Positions 10,196 to 22,500 of a stretch of 64,000 bases of DNA are shown piece after piece. The position numbers and the translations under genes are program-made. The stretch spans positions 42,082 to 106,081 of the forward strand of contig NMRB01001631.1 in the NCBI GenBank assembly GCA_002633025.1. The letters are read 5' to 3'. The notes beneath the pieces were generated by a model. That model was not told the origin of the DNA, made no database searches, and saw nothing but the letters and a program-made list of their open reading frames with translations. How positions within the stretch are numbered: position 1 is the first letter of the stretch; the number at the start of each line of letters is the position of its first letter. This stretch comes from Notospermus geniculatus (taxonomy: Eukaryota; Nemertea; Pilidiophora; Heteronemertea; Lineidae).

Positions 10196-10873
10196 AACAA
10201 TATCCAAATGTTACAACACACGTGTATGCCCGAGTGACACACACAAAAACGTACAGGTCAGCTTTAAAAAATTTTTTAACACGTATCTCAGTCCGCGCAT
10301 AACATTGTGTCACGGGAAAACAACAACAAAAGATCTTTCAATTTATAAATACAAATCTTGGACGGATAGGTATCTCGGTTCTTTCACAGTCACATTGACA
10401 TAGGTAAGTAATTACATTTTATATAGGGTAAGACGGGGCTATTTGGGCCTCGGGGCTATTTGGGCCTACAACCTAGAAAATGGTCTGCTGCATCATAATA
10501 GTGTGATTTTCCAAANAGCTCCCCTACGCAGTTTTTTTCACTCTCTGTTGAAACCTAGGCCTTGGTTATTAAAAGTAAGTATCAGGCAAGCATTTTGGAG
10601 ACCTTCACAAGGCCCTGAGACCTCAACCTCCACTCTCCTAACATTTTGAAAATACCGTAAAATTCAATACTGTGGGGCTTTAAGTTTAAAAAGTTGGTTT
10701 GTTTTTAAAAAAAAGGTTGTTTTAAAAAAACAAGTTGGCCTTTATTTTTTAAAAACCTGTTTTTTTATCAAGTGAACAAAATGCACCTATTACACAAAGA
10801 TCAACCTGGTACATGGACCTCTGACTGTGAATACTGCTGTCGTTAGGCCTTAGCCTCTATCTAGGCCTAGGCC
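10196..10873. other. intergenic repeats, single n at 10516
   Basis: Includes 10560-10680, an inverted copy of the repeat at 3630-3740 (CCTAACATTTTGAAAATAC, GTGGGGCTTTAA), and a GGGGCTATTTGGGCC pair at 10435-10469. No gene seen. Confidence 0.5.
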
Positions 10874-11261
10874 TATGGCAAGCATGACTAGGCCCTAGGC
10901 CTAGCTAAGGCTTGCTGAACCAAACTTGACATGACATTTACATGATGAGCAAAAAACGTTTTTTGCCTTTTATTGGACAAATGGCGCGTTGTAGGCCTAT
11001 CAAAATAAACCAATTTTCTTTTCTAAAAACTAGGCCTAAGTTTCTATTTAAGAAACCTGCTTTATTTTTTTAAGTTGTTTTTTTTAAAAAAAACATTTTT
11101 TTCCTCTAAAACCAGGTTTTTTCCACAAAAAACCAAGTTTTTTAAAAAAAACAAGATTCTTTGCAATGGAGTAAAATATAAACCTAGTTTTTTTTAAACC
11201 ACGGTTTTAAAAATAAACCAGGTTTAGGCTATTTGATTAAATTAACAAACGCCTTGCCATA
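10874..11261. mobile_element. TATGGCAAGC-ended element filled with T/A runs (divergent copy)
   Basis: Starts TATGGCAAGC and ends GCCTTGCCATA. The interior has many TTTTTTAAA / AAACCTGGTTT words mixed with TAGGCCTA. Its ends match 11495-11843 and 12506-12785. A loose left end (11302-11336) lies just to its right. Confidence 0.5.
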
Positions 11262-11494
11262 CCCATGATACCCTAAACCTCAGCAAGCAGGGCCTAGGTC
11301 CTATGGCAAGCTGTTTGTTCATTTAATCAAATAGGCCTAGGTCGGTGGATAAGCTAGGGCTGGCTAGCTACCTATCCCTAGGTTACGCCCCCTAGGTAGG
11401 CGTGGCCTACCTACCTAGGCCTCCTAGATTATATTCAATAAAATGACTGTCAATCATGTCAATGTTTGGCCGGGTCTGTCTGTGGACATGTGTG

Positions 11495-11843
11495 TATGGC
11501 AAGCCGTTTGTTCATTTTTAATCAAATCATGAAATAAACCAGTTTTTTTATTAAAAACCTGTTTTTTAATAAAAAAACTAGGTTTATTTTGAAAAAATCT
11601 TGGCTTTTTACATAATCTGGAATAAACCAAGTTTTTTAAAAGAAACTTGGTGTTTTTGAAAAAAAACTAGTTTTTTTCCATTTTGCAGAAAAGAAACTAG
11701 GCCTAGTTTTTTTCCAAAAAAATAAGTTTCTTTTAAAAAAACAGGTTTCTTTTTTAAAAGGTTGTTTTTTAAAAAAATGTTTTTAAAAAAACATTTATTT
11801 TAAAAAACTGGTTTATTTGATTTTAAATGAACGGCTTGCCATA
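11495..11843. mobile_element. TATGGCAAGCC foldback element with T/A-run interior
   Basis: Terminal inverted repeats TATGGCAAGCCGTTTGTTCA and complement. The interior is almost wholly runs of 5-8 T or A separated by AAACCAGG, AACTAG or CCTGG words, so it can fold into serial short hairpins. Confidence 0.75.
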
Positions 11844-12044
11844 ACCACGAGCAAAAAAAGGCCTATGTTAGGCCCACCACGCCTATCGGCCCTACCCGAG
11901 CCTAGGCCTACCACCACCTGACCAAAAGTTCAGGTACATGTAGGCCTATTCTTGGTGAGCAAACCAAATGTCAACTGCATCTAAGTGAGGAATGAATGTA
12001 TTTCTAAATCTTCTGCACATTTTGATTTTGCTGTAGGCAGAAGA

Positions 12045-15000
12045 ATGTCTCGAAGTTGTGCTTGGCGGCGTACCATTAGCGATAACGTCAGCTGGAGGCA
12101 GGACCAGGCCCTCAATGCCACTATCTATATTTTGAGGGAGATTGGCCCAACTGGCTACATCCTCAAAGAGGAGGGAGAACAGAAGAAATTTAAGGTAGGC
12201 CCTCAGTACACAGAAACAGAATCTACAACTGTTTGCAGATTCCATGATTTTTGAATGTACATACCGGTAGGCCTCTGTGAAAAAGTCATGTAATTATGTT
12301 GTAAATCCTCGACCTGTAATACTGAACTACATGTAAATTAAGTCAATTTATCATACCAGGTTTTGATTGGAGATCCACACAGCTGTACCTGTCCTGTCTT
12401 TACCAAGGAAAAAGATCTGTGTAAACACATCTGCTGGGTCCTCCTGAGGAAATTTAGAGTCCCAAGAACAAATCCAGGTTAGAGGAGAATATGACACACT
12501 CATCATATGGCAAGCCGTTTGTTCATTTAATCTAATAAACCTGTTTTTTTAAAACCAGGTTTTTTAAATAAAGTTTTTTAAATAAAAAACCTGGTTTCAT
12601 TTTTTTCAAAACTGTTTTTTTAAATAACGTTTTAAAAATGAAACTTGGTTTTTTGCCCAAAAAACTTGTTTTTTTTAAAAACCTAGTTTCTTTTCTGCAA
12701 AATGGGAAAACCCTAGTTTTTTATAAATTAAAAAAAAGGGTTTTTTAAATACCAGGTTTATTTGATATGAACAAGGCTTGCCATACACTCAGGTGTTACT
12801 GTACATGGAACCTCTAGTTATGGACACTTCTGCTAGAAGGACATCTCTTTAGGACAGCAAAGTTTGGTTCCAAATTTCTAATTTCTAGTGCAGGTATTCA
12901 TTTTACCGTCTCTGTAATCAGACCTCTCAATTACAGACTTTTATCCCAATGGTGTTCTTAAGAGTGAGGTTTCACTAAATTTTCTGATCTTTTCAGTGAC
13001 ATGGCAACTAGGACTCGTCGAGAGAGAAATCAATGAGTTGTTGCGAGGGTTGCTGATTCGTCAACAGCAACGGACTCCGAGGAGGCAGATCAACAAAGAT
13101 GTCGCCATAGCGATGGTGGAGAATCGTGAGACACTGCAGCAGCGGGAAATCTGCGAGGAAGATGTGTGTCCGATTTGCCAAGATGAGTTGCTGGAGAAGC
13201 ATGAACCTGTTACATACTGCAAGTAAGGCCAGGGATTGGGTAGTCAGGGTGGTGTAATGCAACTTCAGCACCTGTGCCACCAATGACATTGTGGGTGACT
13301 CTGTGGTTGCATCATGTTTGATCATCAAAGGCACTGAGTCTCTCCTCGAAGGTGGAGGTCTGACCCACCGGCCTACCTATCCAATTCCTGTAAACTTGCT
13401 ATTTGAGCATCCCCACTTAGTATTCATCTGTATGTTTCAGATTTGGGTGCGGTAATAGCATCCACATCAAATGTATGAAAGTTTGGGCCGAACACCAGCA
13501 GTCGACAGGAGACCCTGTGATAAAATGTCCCATTTGCCGTCACGATTTCGGACCGATTGAATTGCTCAAGAAGGAGTATCAGAATTCGTCGGTGCGAGAG
13601 ACGAGAGCGGAGAGACTGAACCAACATCTTGGATGTTCGTGTCAGCACTGTCACATTTCACCAATTGCAGGAAAATGTTACAAGTAAGTTTATTTGAAGG
13701 ATGAAGTTGACACCATTGTCAACTGGCTAGGATGTTGATTCAGGTTGAGGTGGATTCTGACATGTCTGAGAAATCATTTGAAACAAAATATTCGACAGGT
13801 TCATTCTAGACACTGGCAAGATGACAGCGGATATTTATCATTTAAAGATCTTTGTCATCTCCAACTGGTACCTCTGGTATTTTATCTCTGAATACCTTCA
13901 GTTTCTCTTTACAGATGTTCTATATGTGCTCACTACTACCTCTGCCAGGCTTGTTTCAATACACAAACCCACACCCAGCACTCATTCTTGTTCAGACAGG
14001 TAAGAACACTGAAGCCTGACAAATTTGTCATTGGTGGTGGCACAGTCCCACGCCGAAAATCGGACCAGTTTGATATATGGCACTGATGAACACTTGCTGA
14101 GTTGGAGCGTAGTATTCGACCGGCTTAACCCTTCTTCTCCATGGTTGTGAAAGATTAAATGCATTGTCATTTGGTACAATTCTGCATTGAGGCCTTACAT
14201 GTGGAAGATGCTCTCCTTTGCAGAAATCTTCTCAGCGTTGGAGACCTGCACAGCGAGGGACCGGCTCAGTCCTTCCACAAGCTATTGTCTCAAACCTAAT
14301 GGGAAGGGACCTTGGTGATGAGGACTATGACATGCTGCTGCAACTTGACAAGTAAGTTGTAAATGAAGCATTCAGGGAACCAGAAAAACATAGCACGAGT
14401 AACTCTGGCCCTTTTAACCATCTCATCACATTGCAAATTCCCAGCCTTTTCGCCACTCTGTACTCTCAACTGATCTGAAAGGATCAAGTGAGGCTGCTCC
14501 TTGAGTTCCCCTAAGGTTTCCGGAGAGACTGGGGCATAATGTCAATATATTAACACTAAAAGTGGAAAGCGCTATGAATCTGCTTTCCTCCATTCTAGTC
14601 ATTCAAGAGATGAGGTGATCGACATCCCAGAGGAGGTGATCAAAAGCTTTCCACTTGAAAAGATTCGCACAGGCGCTCATCAGTTGATGCAACCTGGTAA
14701 TCAGTGTAGAATATGCCTACGTGGATACCATGTTGCACAATTCATTCGGAAGTTGCCTTGTAAACATAAGGTAAATACATGTAGTATGTTTGATGTGGGT
14801 GCTGTAACCAACAAGTCAAAATCGTCACAATGGCTAAATTTCGAGTAGAGAAAATGAACAAATGTTCGCAAAACCCTAGATATTTCAAACATCTACAGTG
14901 TATACGCCTTCGCCCACGGCCAATCTCATACCGACCCAGTGCACAGTTTGAGAGTCAAGCATGCAAACCACTCGACCACCGGGGCTTGACTTGTGATATG

Positions 15001-17369
15001 GCAAAAATACATCATTAACGACTAAGGTCAGTTTTGATTAAAGACTGAACCATCTACGTTTTCAGTTTCATGTGGACTGCATTGACAACTGGCTCATGCA
15101 TCAAAAGCCCTACTGCCCCATTGATGGGATGGTCGTCTGGGACCCACACGCTGCTGAATTTGAGGAAAACCCCGATGAAACGGTCCAAGAGAAAAAGCGA
15201 CCACAGCGAAGGTCAAAGCATAATAAGCCAAAAGCGCCCCCTGTTGATGAGAGGCCACGAGGTTTTCAATTGGAAATCCCAGGCATTGGAATCGCTAGAT
15301 TGGGCGAGCTGCGAAATGGGACTAACTTCAGGTCGCCTGCTTTGCACATTCGTCCTGGTCAGATACAACCAGTTGAAGGGGTTGCGTTGTCACTGAATGG
15401 GATTCGTTTTGGATCAGCTGTGTGAGTAGAATATATTTATAAAGTGATAACAATAACATGAATTTTTGGCCTCTCCACCTCTGGGTTGACAGGATGCTCA
15501 GTCCTGAGTCAATCAATGTCTCAACCTTCCACTGCGAAAGCCACTTTGTCAAAAATAAAAATATGTAAACTTGAAAGGCATCTGAAACCAGTCACGTGGG
15601 TATTCTCAGTAAACATGTTCAAAATACCTGCAAGACAGGGTTTCTGACTCTTTTTGCCTTTCCTACCAAATTCAGAAATATCACCGAGACCATCAACACT
15701 CAGAACTCAACCTCATCCCCATCACAACGGCCTCCTTCAGGCCGCAGCCGAGGTCCACAATCAGTTCAGCGACAAGCTCCCTCTATACCACTGCCAAGAA
15801 ATACTGATACTCAACTGTACGCTGGACGAGAGCAGAGTAATAGTGCACCAACGTCCACACGTGTCCGAGGGGGAAATGGCGCAGGTGCAGGTAAGATAGA
15901 TTGTAATCCCCAGCCCCCACATTTTCGCAGTTTAAAGTTCATGGAATTTGTCTATTTGTGCTGCAATTTGCTGCAGTCTCTGCAGGACATTAATTGGCCA
16001 AGATCGTGAAAATGGAGCCTCTTATTTTCAGAACTAGATGTTCCGACACGAGGTCGCCACATGACAAGAGCGCTAGGTTTGAACTCGCGCTCTCGCAGTA
16101 TTAGTGGCAGCCGCGCTAGGCCCTCATCTCGAGACAGGAACAACCCCCAGGGTCAAAGGTCATTACAGGTAATACTCGTAAATGACATAATCTTTATGTT
16201 GCTGTTCTTTTGCACTGATGCATACAAACCACAAGAATGTGACTAAAGAGCTTTGTTTGTCTGACAAAGCACCCTCTACACTGAGTTTCTTTTTTGACCA
16301 CTTCACTACGATACACTGTAATTTTGGTCCATTATGTTATGGTGTGGATGACAAAACTACCAGTTTGACATCATGCACTTAAATGCACTGGCATTGCACT
16401 ACATGACGTCTTATTGACACAATGCACAATGCAGTGGTTAATAGATTACATGTACATGTATGTTTGATAAATAATTTGCATAACAGCTTTTTCGCTAATG
16501 TGTTCCATGTTGTGACCCACTGTTAATTTTGTGATGTCCAGTTTCACACAGCCAAATTTCAGCACCCCCAATTCTCAAACCACCTTCTCTAACATTCTCT
16601 AACCTTACAGAATGGTGCTATTCGCTTGCCTCCTATTAACACTCGCACTCACCGTGGAGCAGATCAGGTGAGACACCATAAATTGACTGATAGATTGGTC
16701 AATCTAATTGACTGATTGACCAAATGCTCCCTGAAGATTTTAGGCCTTTTGGACTTGCATTCAAAACCACAATGGTTCCAAATGTACAGTTAGTTACATT
16801 TGTATGTTCAAGCCATTCACATATTTCCATCTTGCTAACAAAATTTTATTTCTTGCAACAGGCTAGTTCGTCTAACACGGCAACACGATTGTATTTGGGT
16901 CACGATCCTAGTGTTGCGCCCCCAACCAGTGAAGTACCGGTAGCGGGCACAAGTGGTAACCAATCACTGCGGCGGAAATCGCTCTACAGGACACCAACAG
17001 ATGGGGGTATCGCAAATCAAAATGGAGAGACGCAGGTTGGTATGGTTAATACGGATGACTGCTGGCCAATTTTAACTCCAAGACTTTAAACCCCAAACAT
17101 ATTTGTAACAATTTTCTTCTTCACAGGTATCAAATTACGCCAACCTCTACCTCGGAAATAACCCCACAAGGAACCCACCACCTGCTGGTCAGGTCATTGT
17201 TGTCCAAGACAGCAATCCCCAAAGAAAACTTTATCGGCCACCACCAGCGCCACCTAGGAACATGAACAGAGAGCCTACCGCTTCAACTACGGAGAGTATC
17301 CATTTAACAGGAAATGCCGTTACCGGATTGAACACTGACATGACTGCTTTGAATTCTGTTGATTCATGA
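12045..17369 (+). CDS. ZSWIM2: ZSWIM2-like E3 ubiquitin ligase (SWIM-RING-ZZ-RING)
   Basis: Thirteen exons join in frame: 12045-12194, 12360-12477, 12997-13222, 13441-13683, 13915-13999, 14224-14351, 14599-14770, 15066-15421, 15676-15890, 16032-16168, 16611-16667, 16862-17035, 17127-17369 (TGA), giving 767 residues. A WRQDQAL...GPTGYIL N-terminus leads into a SWIM finger (C59, C61, C71, H73). RING 1 follows from C147 (CPIC...GCGNSIHIKCM...CPIC), then a ZZ finger (CSICAHYYLCQACF). RING 2 is split by an intron (CRIC...CKHK|FHVDCIDNW...CPID). Order and spacing match vertebrate ZSWIM2/MEX, a self-ubiquitinating E3 ligase linked to death-receptor apoptosis and testis. The long Ser/Pro/Arg-rich tail is probably disordered; human ZSWIM2 is somewhat shorter. 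A possible splice acceptor lies just before the ATG. Confidence 0.92.
12506..12785. mobile_element. TATGGCAAGCC foldback element in intron 2 of the ZSWIM2-like gene
   Basis: Ends TATGGCAAGCCGTTTGTTCA and ATGAACAAGGCTTGCCATA. The interior is serial AAACCTGGTTT/TTTTTTAAA words. Same family as 11495-11843, here inside an intron. Confidence 0.75.
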
Positions 17370-17378
17370 GTACTGGGC

Positions 17379-17595
17379 ACAGGGACGTGGCGTGAAGAAT
17401 TTGGCAAGTCAAGTACCAAATCCCCCCCGAAATAAGGGGTTCACTGAAAATGGGCCGTTGCTGTCAACATACCCCCCAAGCAAGGTATGTTGTCAGTAAT
17501 GTTGCATTGTCAGTACCGGTAACCCCATATTTGGGGGGGGGGTGATTTGGTACTTTTGACTTACTGAACTCTTCACGCCAGGTCCCTGTAATCAC
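17379..17595. mobile_element. foldback MITE next to the ZSWIM2-like stop codon
   Basis: Arms about 17383-17428 and 17547-17591 are imperfect complements (GGGACGTGGCGTGAAGAAT..., AAGTCAAGTACCAAATC) with C-run and G-run ends facing inward. It begins about ten bases after the stop, so it would form most of the 3' UTR. Confidence 0.7.
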
Positions 17596-17887
17596 AGTAC
17601 TGGGTGCTAGATGCGTATGGATCTGGCTCAAACGACTAACACAATGGAATCAAGAAACCAATACACGAAAGAATTCAGCAATCATTCTCAACCAAAATGG
17701 GGATACTGCTGTGGAAAAACTCATATCCTAAATATCCCTGTGATGGAGAGAATTCTATTGATCTCGAAAAATGGAAAACTGCTGCTCGGTAATGTTCAAA
17801 TCAAAGATCTCATTTAGTATTTGGTGAATCTGTCTCACTTTTGTTTTTGTGCAATTTCTGTAGAAATTCTACGCCGGTACGGTAGAT

Positions 17888-17927
17888 CTTGGAGGAATTA
17901 TACTGACGTCAGAATAATTCCTCCAAG
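17888..17927. repeat. 40-bp palindrome centred on TGACGTCA
   Basis: A 20-base arm (CTTGGAGGAATTATACTGAC) abuts its inverse with a single mismatch and no loop. The centre is a consensus CRE/ATF site. It lies between the convergent ZSWIM2-like and progranulin genes. It could be a regulatory site or a mini-foldback. Confidence 0.8.
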
Positions 17928-18382
17928 GATAGATACATTCTGTAGCGTACTGTGGTTCTACACAGGACCTTTGATCAAGAAGTATCCCCGTCTATGGGTA
18001 ATAATGGTTTCGCAGGAATGTGGAGTTGCAGTCTGACTGCTTTCATTTTGTTTTTACATGTACATGTACAGTCATTGACATTAGTTTATCTACACCTACT
18101 ACCTTGAATATTTCAAATACTACTGGGCCAATTTTAACACGGTTTGTACCACATGAAAGTATATAACCTTGGTCATATTTCTGCATCAAAATTTTGGAAA
18201 TATCATAATTATGTAATTCCTCATTAGAAAACCCCCTAAAAATCAACATTTTTATTATGGAATTTTTTTGTGACTTTTGTTACAGGGTTGATAGAGTGGA
18301 AGTTTCTAAGGATTTTGAGCTCTGTTTCGTCAAAATATATCGAGTGGTTGCTGAGATATTTGAGATTATCAAAATTTCGATA

Positions 18383-18587
18383 NNNNNNNNNNNNNNNNNN
18401 NNNNNNNNNNNNNNNNNNNNNNNNNNNNNNNNNNNNNNNNNNNNNNNNNNNNNNNNNNNNNNNNNNNNNNNNNNNNNNNNNNNNNNNNNNNNNNNNNNNN
18501 NNNNNNNNNNNNNNNNNNNNNNNNNNNNNNNNNNNNNNNNNNNNNNNNNNNNNNNNNNNNNNNNNNNNNNNNNNNNNNNNNNNNNNN
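18383..18587. other. assembly gap (205 N)
   Basis: Run of N. Open frames spanning it are meaningless. Confidence 0.99.
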
Positions 18588-19521
18588 GTAGTCTATGACA
18601 AGCGACTTCGTGGTAGTGGAGGACTTTGATTGGAGGGTAGGAGCTTTAAATGTTGTTTTCAGTGCTCAGTTGCCATGGTTACTACCAGGTCAAAATTTGG
18701 AACCAGTAGGCCTTGTTAAAAATCAATCTTTTCATATTGTTCATTCAGTAAACTATTTTATGGTTTTAAATAAGTTTTTGTTCCTAATTATTGTATTTCA
18801 TTGAGTGGCTCAATGTGCCCCACTGCGTGGTTCAAACTACCCCGGTAACGGGGCAGGTTGAGCCCAAAAAATTCTTTTTTTCACTTGCCCGTTCCTTGCT
18901 TTATTATTACAAAAGCCAAAAACATTCAATGGCAATAGTTAGCCAACAACCAAACTGGATGATGGATGTGTTAGGATGGCTCAATCAACGCAAGTAAAAA
19001 GTCCAGGGGCCAAAATTTAAAAAGTGGCTCAAGGTGCCCCGGTCTCCCCTACCATGTTACACAGTATGAAATCACTTTAAATGTACATGATGTAAAACTT
19101 CACCTGCTCATCAACTCACAAAATATAAATAAACAAAAGATGTCGGGCACAAAATCAAGGCAGTTGATGGAAAATGAAACAGAGGTTTATCCTTGGATAT
19201 AAACATGTTAGTACATTGTCGGATATCGGAGACGACTTTGATAATACTGTAAGTGGATTGTCGGAATTGATCATTTGATTTGTAAAAAGTACCTCCCACA
19301 CTTTGCAATCTTGGAAAATCTAATCAGTTCCATTTGCATACAGGTGAAAAGATTCTGAGAAGCAGAATGATTGATTCTTGCACAAGGCAATTAGGCAATT
19401 ATTTGGCCCGAAAGTTGGACACCGGATTTGTCATGCAAAAAACATGATAAAATACGTGGAATCTTGGAAAATCTAATGAGATCTGATGAACTTTTATGCT
19501 GTTACCATACTACCATATAAA

Positions 19522-22500
19522 TTATGGCATCAACGCCGTTTTCTCCGAGGACACTTTTTTCTGCCAAGGAATAGAGTGATAACTTTTGTTACATCTTCCA
19601 GTTGAGATATCACAAGTGTAATCGTGGGGGCAACAGTGGGTGTGATCAGAACAGCAGACGGCCTCCGGCAGGGGGCAACATCCGTATTCACCATTTGAAA
19701 GTTTACAACATGTATTACCACTTGGGCACTCAGAGGCCCGATCTGGGCATATCACGGATTTCGTGGGTGTGGTTGGTGTTCTTGGCATCGGGAGGCCCAC
19801 CCTGGAGTTACAATCGCACTGTTTAGACGGAGGTGTTTTTGGAAACCACGGAAATGACTGCGTACCTTGGATGCAAGTACCAGCCGCAACATCACAGGTT
19901 GTACCATGTGGGCAACAGTGGATGCGGTCTGAACAACAGACCGCGTTTGGGAGGGGGCAACAACCATATTGTCCAGATATTAATTTGCAACATGTGTTAC
20001 CATCAGGACATTCAGAGGTCCCATCAGGGCAAATAACACCATTCACAGGATTATTCTGTGTTTTTGTTAACAGGACAATAGGGCTCACAAGGTTCACCAA
20101 GCCGCACTCTTTATGAATGAAACGGCGTGGCTTGCATGTACCCCCGTCAAGGTCACAAAAATAGCCGTCCGGACAACAGTGCTTCATATCAGGGCAGCAT
20201 ACACCACCTGTACAAGGGCAGCATGCATATTTACCCCCAACAGCCCGACAACAAGTTTGGCCTTCATTACAATTATATTGCGGATCCGGACAAGGAGTGC
20301 CGACAGCTTTATTCGATGCCCTTGTATTAAGTGAAATCTTTTTCACCCAAGGCACTGAAAGGCTACCTTTGGTGCACATCCCTGATGCAGTATCACAACT
20401 GTACCCATGCGGACAACAATGAAGATGATCCGAACATACGGCATTGGCCATTGGGCAACACCCATACTGCCCCATCGGTAACTTACAACAAGTGTCACCG
20501 CTAGGACAAACTGAAACTCCATCTGGACATTTGACACTGTCTACAGGTGTAGCCGGTAATTTTGGTAACCATGGCAATGATAGTGTTTCCTTGTAACAAG
20601 TGCCTGCAACAGGGTCACAGGTCATATCGTGGGGACAACAATGAGCTTGGTCACGACAACAGGATGCATTCTTAAAGGGACAACACCCATATTTTCCCGA
20701 TGCTAGAAGACAACATGTAGCATTAGGACCAGGACAGGAGCCTTTTTTATCGGGGCAAAGAATCCATCCTTTGGCTTTCGACTGCGACGAAGACTCTAAT
20801 GCACTTGCAGATCCAGTGAGGGGAATCTTGCCCCATGGTTCTAACCCTTTTGTGCACTGAGCCGTAGATCGATGACAGTAGAAACCATGCGGGCAACAGT
20901 GGATGTGGTCAGTGCAGCAGACTGCCTGTGTCAGTGGGCAACAGCCATATTGCCCGGTTGTTAGTTTGCAACACGTGTAATGGTCTGGACACTGGGATGT
21001 TCTGTCAGGGCATATGACGCTGTTCACTTGCATTTTCAAAGGTATACGAGGCATTGTTTCTGGCGAGTTCTCAGTCAGTGCATCCTGCATCCGACTTAGT
21101 GCTGGCCATTTTTTCATTGCTGCAATGATCTGCTCCCCATCCTGAAATGAGAAAGAAAAATACCCAAAATATACCAGTAACATATTCTCATATTTGTTGG
21201 GGTAGCACAACCTAACTTTCATACGCCTTTCATCGTCAATCGCCAGGCGAGACACTGCCTTCAACCATGAAGCAGCGGATTTGAGTTGGAGGGCTTCCCC
21301 AGGGTGTCATGCCAACATTTACCTTTTGGACCCGGGACCTCCTAAATGTCATTCAGAGTCCAGAGGCACTATGCCACCAAAGTTCTATGGTTGTAACTAA
21401 AGCAAATTGAAAACGTACCTTTCGACGACATTGTGCCTTTTCTGCACAGGTGTAACCACTTGGACAGCAGTGAATGTAATCCTTGCAGCACACAGCGTGG
21501 GGTAGAGGGCAGCACGAGTAGGCACCAGTGGCCGTCTTACAGCAAGTTGTCAGGTCAGGGCACTGGTACTGAAAGAGAGGTCGGTCTTGGTTAAAATACC
21601 GAGTAGAAGGCCGTAAGCTCTAACATGGCACATTACTGGGTCGGTAGGCACTGGGTGATTTGTCTGCAAAGTAGGGGGAACCACAGCACCCCGTGGAAGC
21701 CTACACTGTCAAAGAGTCGCCCTCTCTATCACACGAGCACCAGGTCTAACGGGCATTGAACCAGGACATCAAACATGAGAGGCACCTGACAGGCACTTGG
21801 CCACCAGGTACTGAGGTAAACAAACATAAGGGTTAAAATTTCTCACCACTTCTCCAGGGCAAATGATGTAGCCTCCCTGAGCCTTCACAGGTGCCATGCC
21901 TCCAACGGCAGTGGATATTTCCCTCCAAGGGACCCTATCTTCTCCTCTCGTACACATTCTTTGTGATATGTGGCAAGTGTAGCCCTCAGGACAACAGTGG
22001 AGGTTGTCAGAGCAGCATGTGGCATGAGGGAGCGGACAGCAACCGTACTGTCCTCCAGTGGGTAGCTTACAACAGGTGTTTTCGAACGGGCAAGATGACC
22101 TTCCGTCAGGACATCTCACGCGTCCACCATTTCTGGTTGCTGGTATCTTCTCTAACCATGGGAGAGTGATTGCTCCTTTCGTACACAGACTTCCGCGGCA
22201 ACTGAAGCCCTCAGGACAGCAGTGGATGTGGTCAGAACAACAAGTAGCACGTGGATGTGGACAGCAGCCGAATTGTCCATTAGGCAGTTTACAACAGGTA
22301 TACTTAGAAGGACATGTTGATCCATCACGACAAATTACAGTACCAACTACGGCTGCGGTTTTTTCAAGCCATGGAAGAGAAAGCAGCCCCTTCACACACA
22401 TACCTCCGGCATTGTCGCAGGTATAACCAACTGGGCAGCAGTGGGCGTGATCGGAACAGCACACCGCGTTTGGCAGCGGACAACAACCATAGTCCCCAGC

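Larger units (their letters stand above)
17596..19521. other. intergenic region between convergent genes, with gap
   Basis: Downstream of both the ZSWIM2-like gene (plus) and the progranulin gene (minus). Contains the palindrome at 17888-17927, the gap at 18383-18587, and AT-rich sequence. Weak GGGGCA.../TGCCCC words near 18815-18865 and 19035 may be repeat remnants. No exons recognised. Confidence 0.5.
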
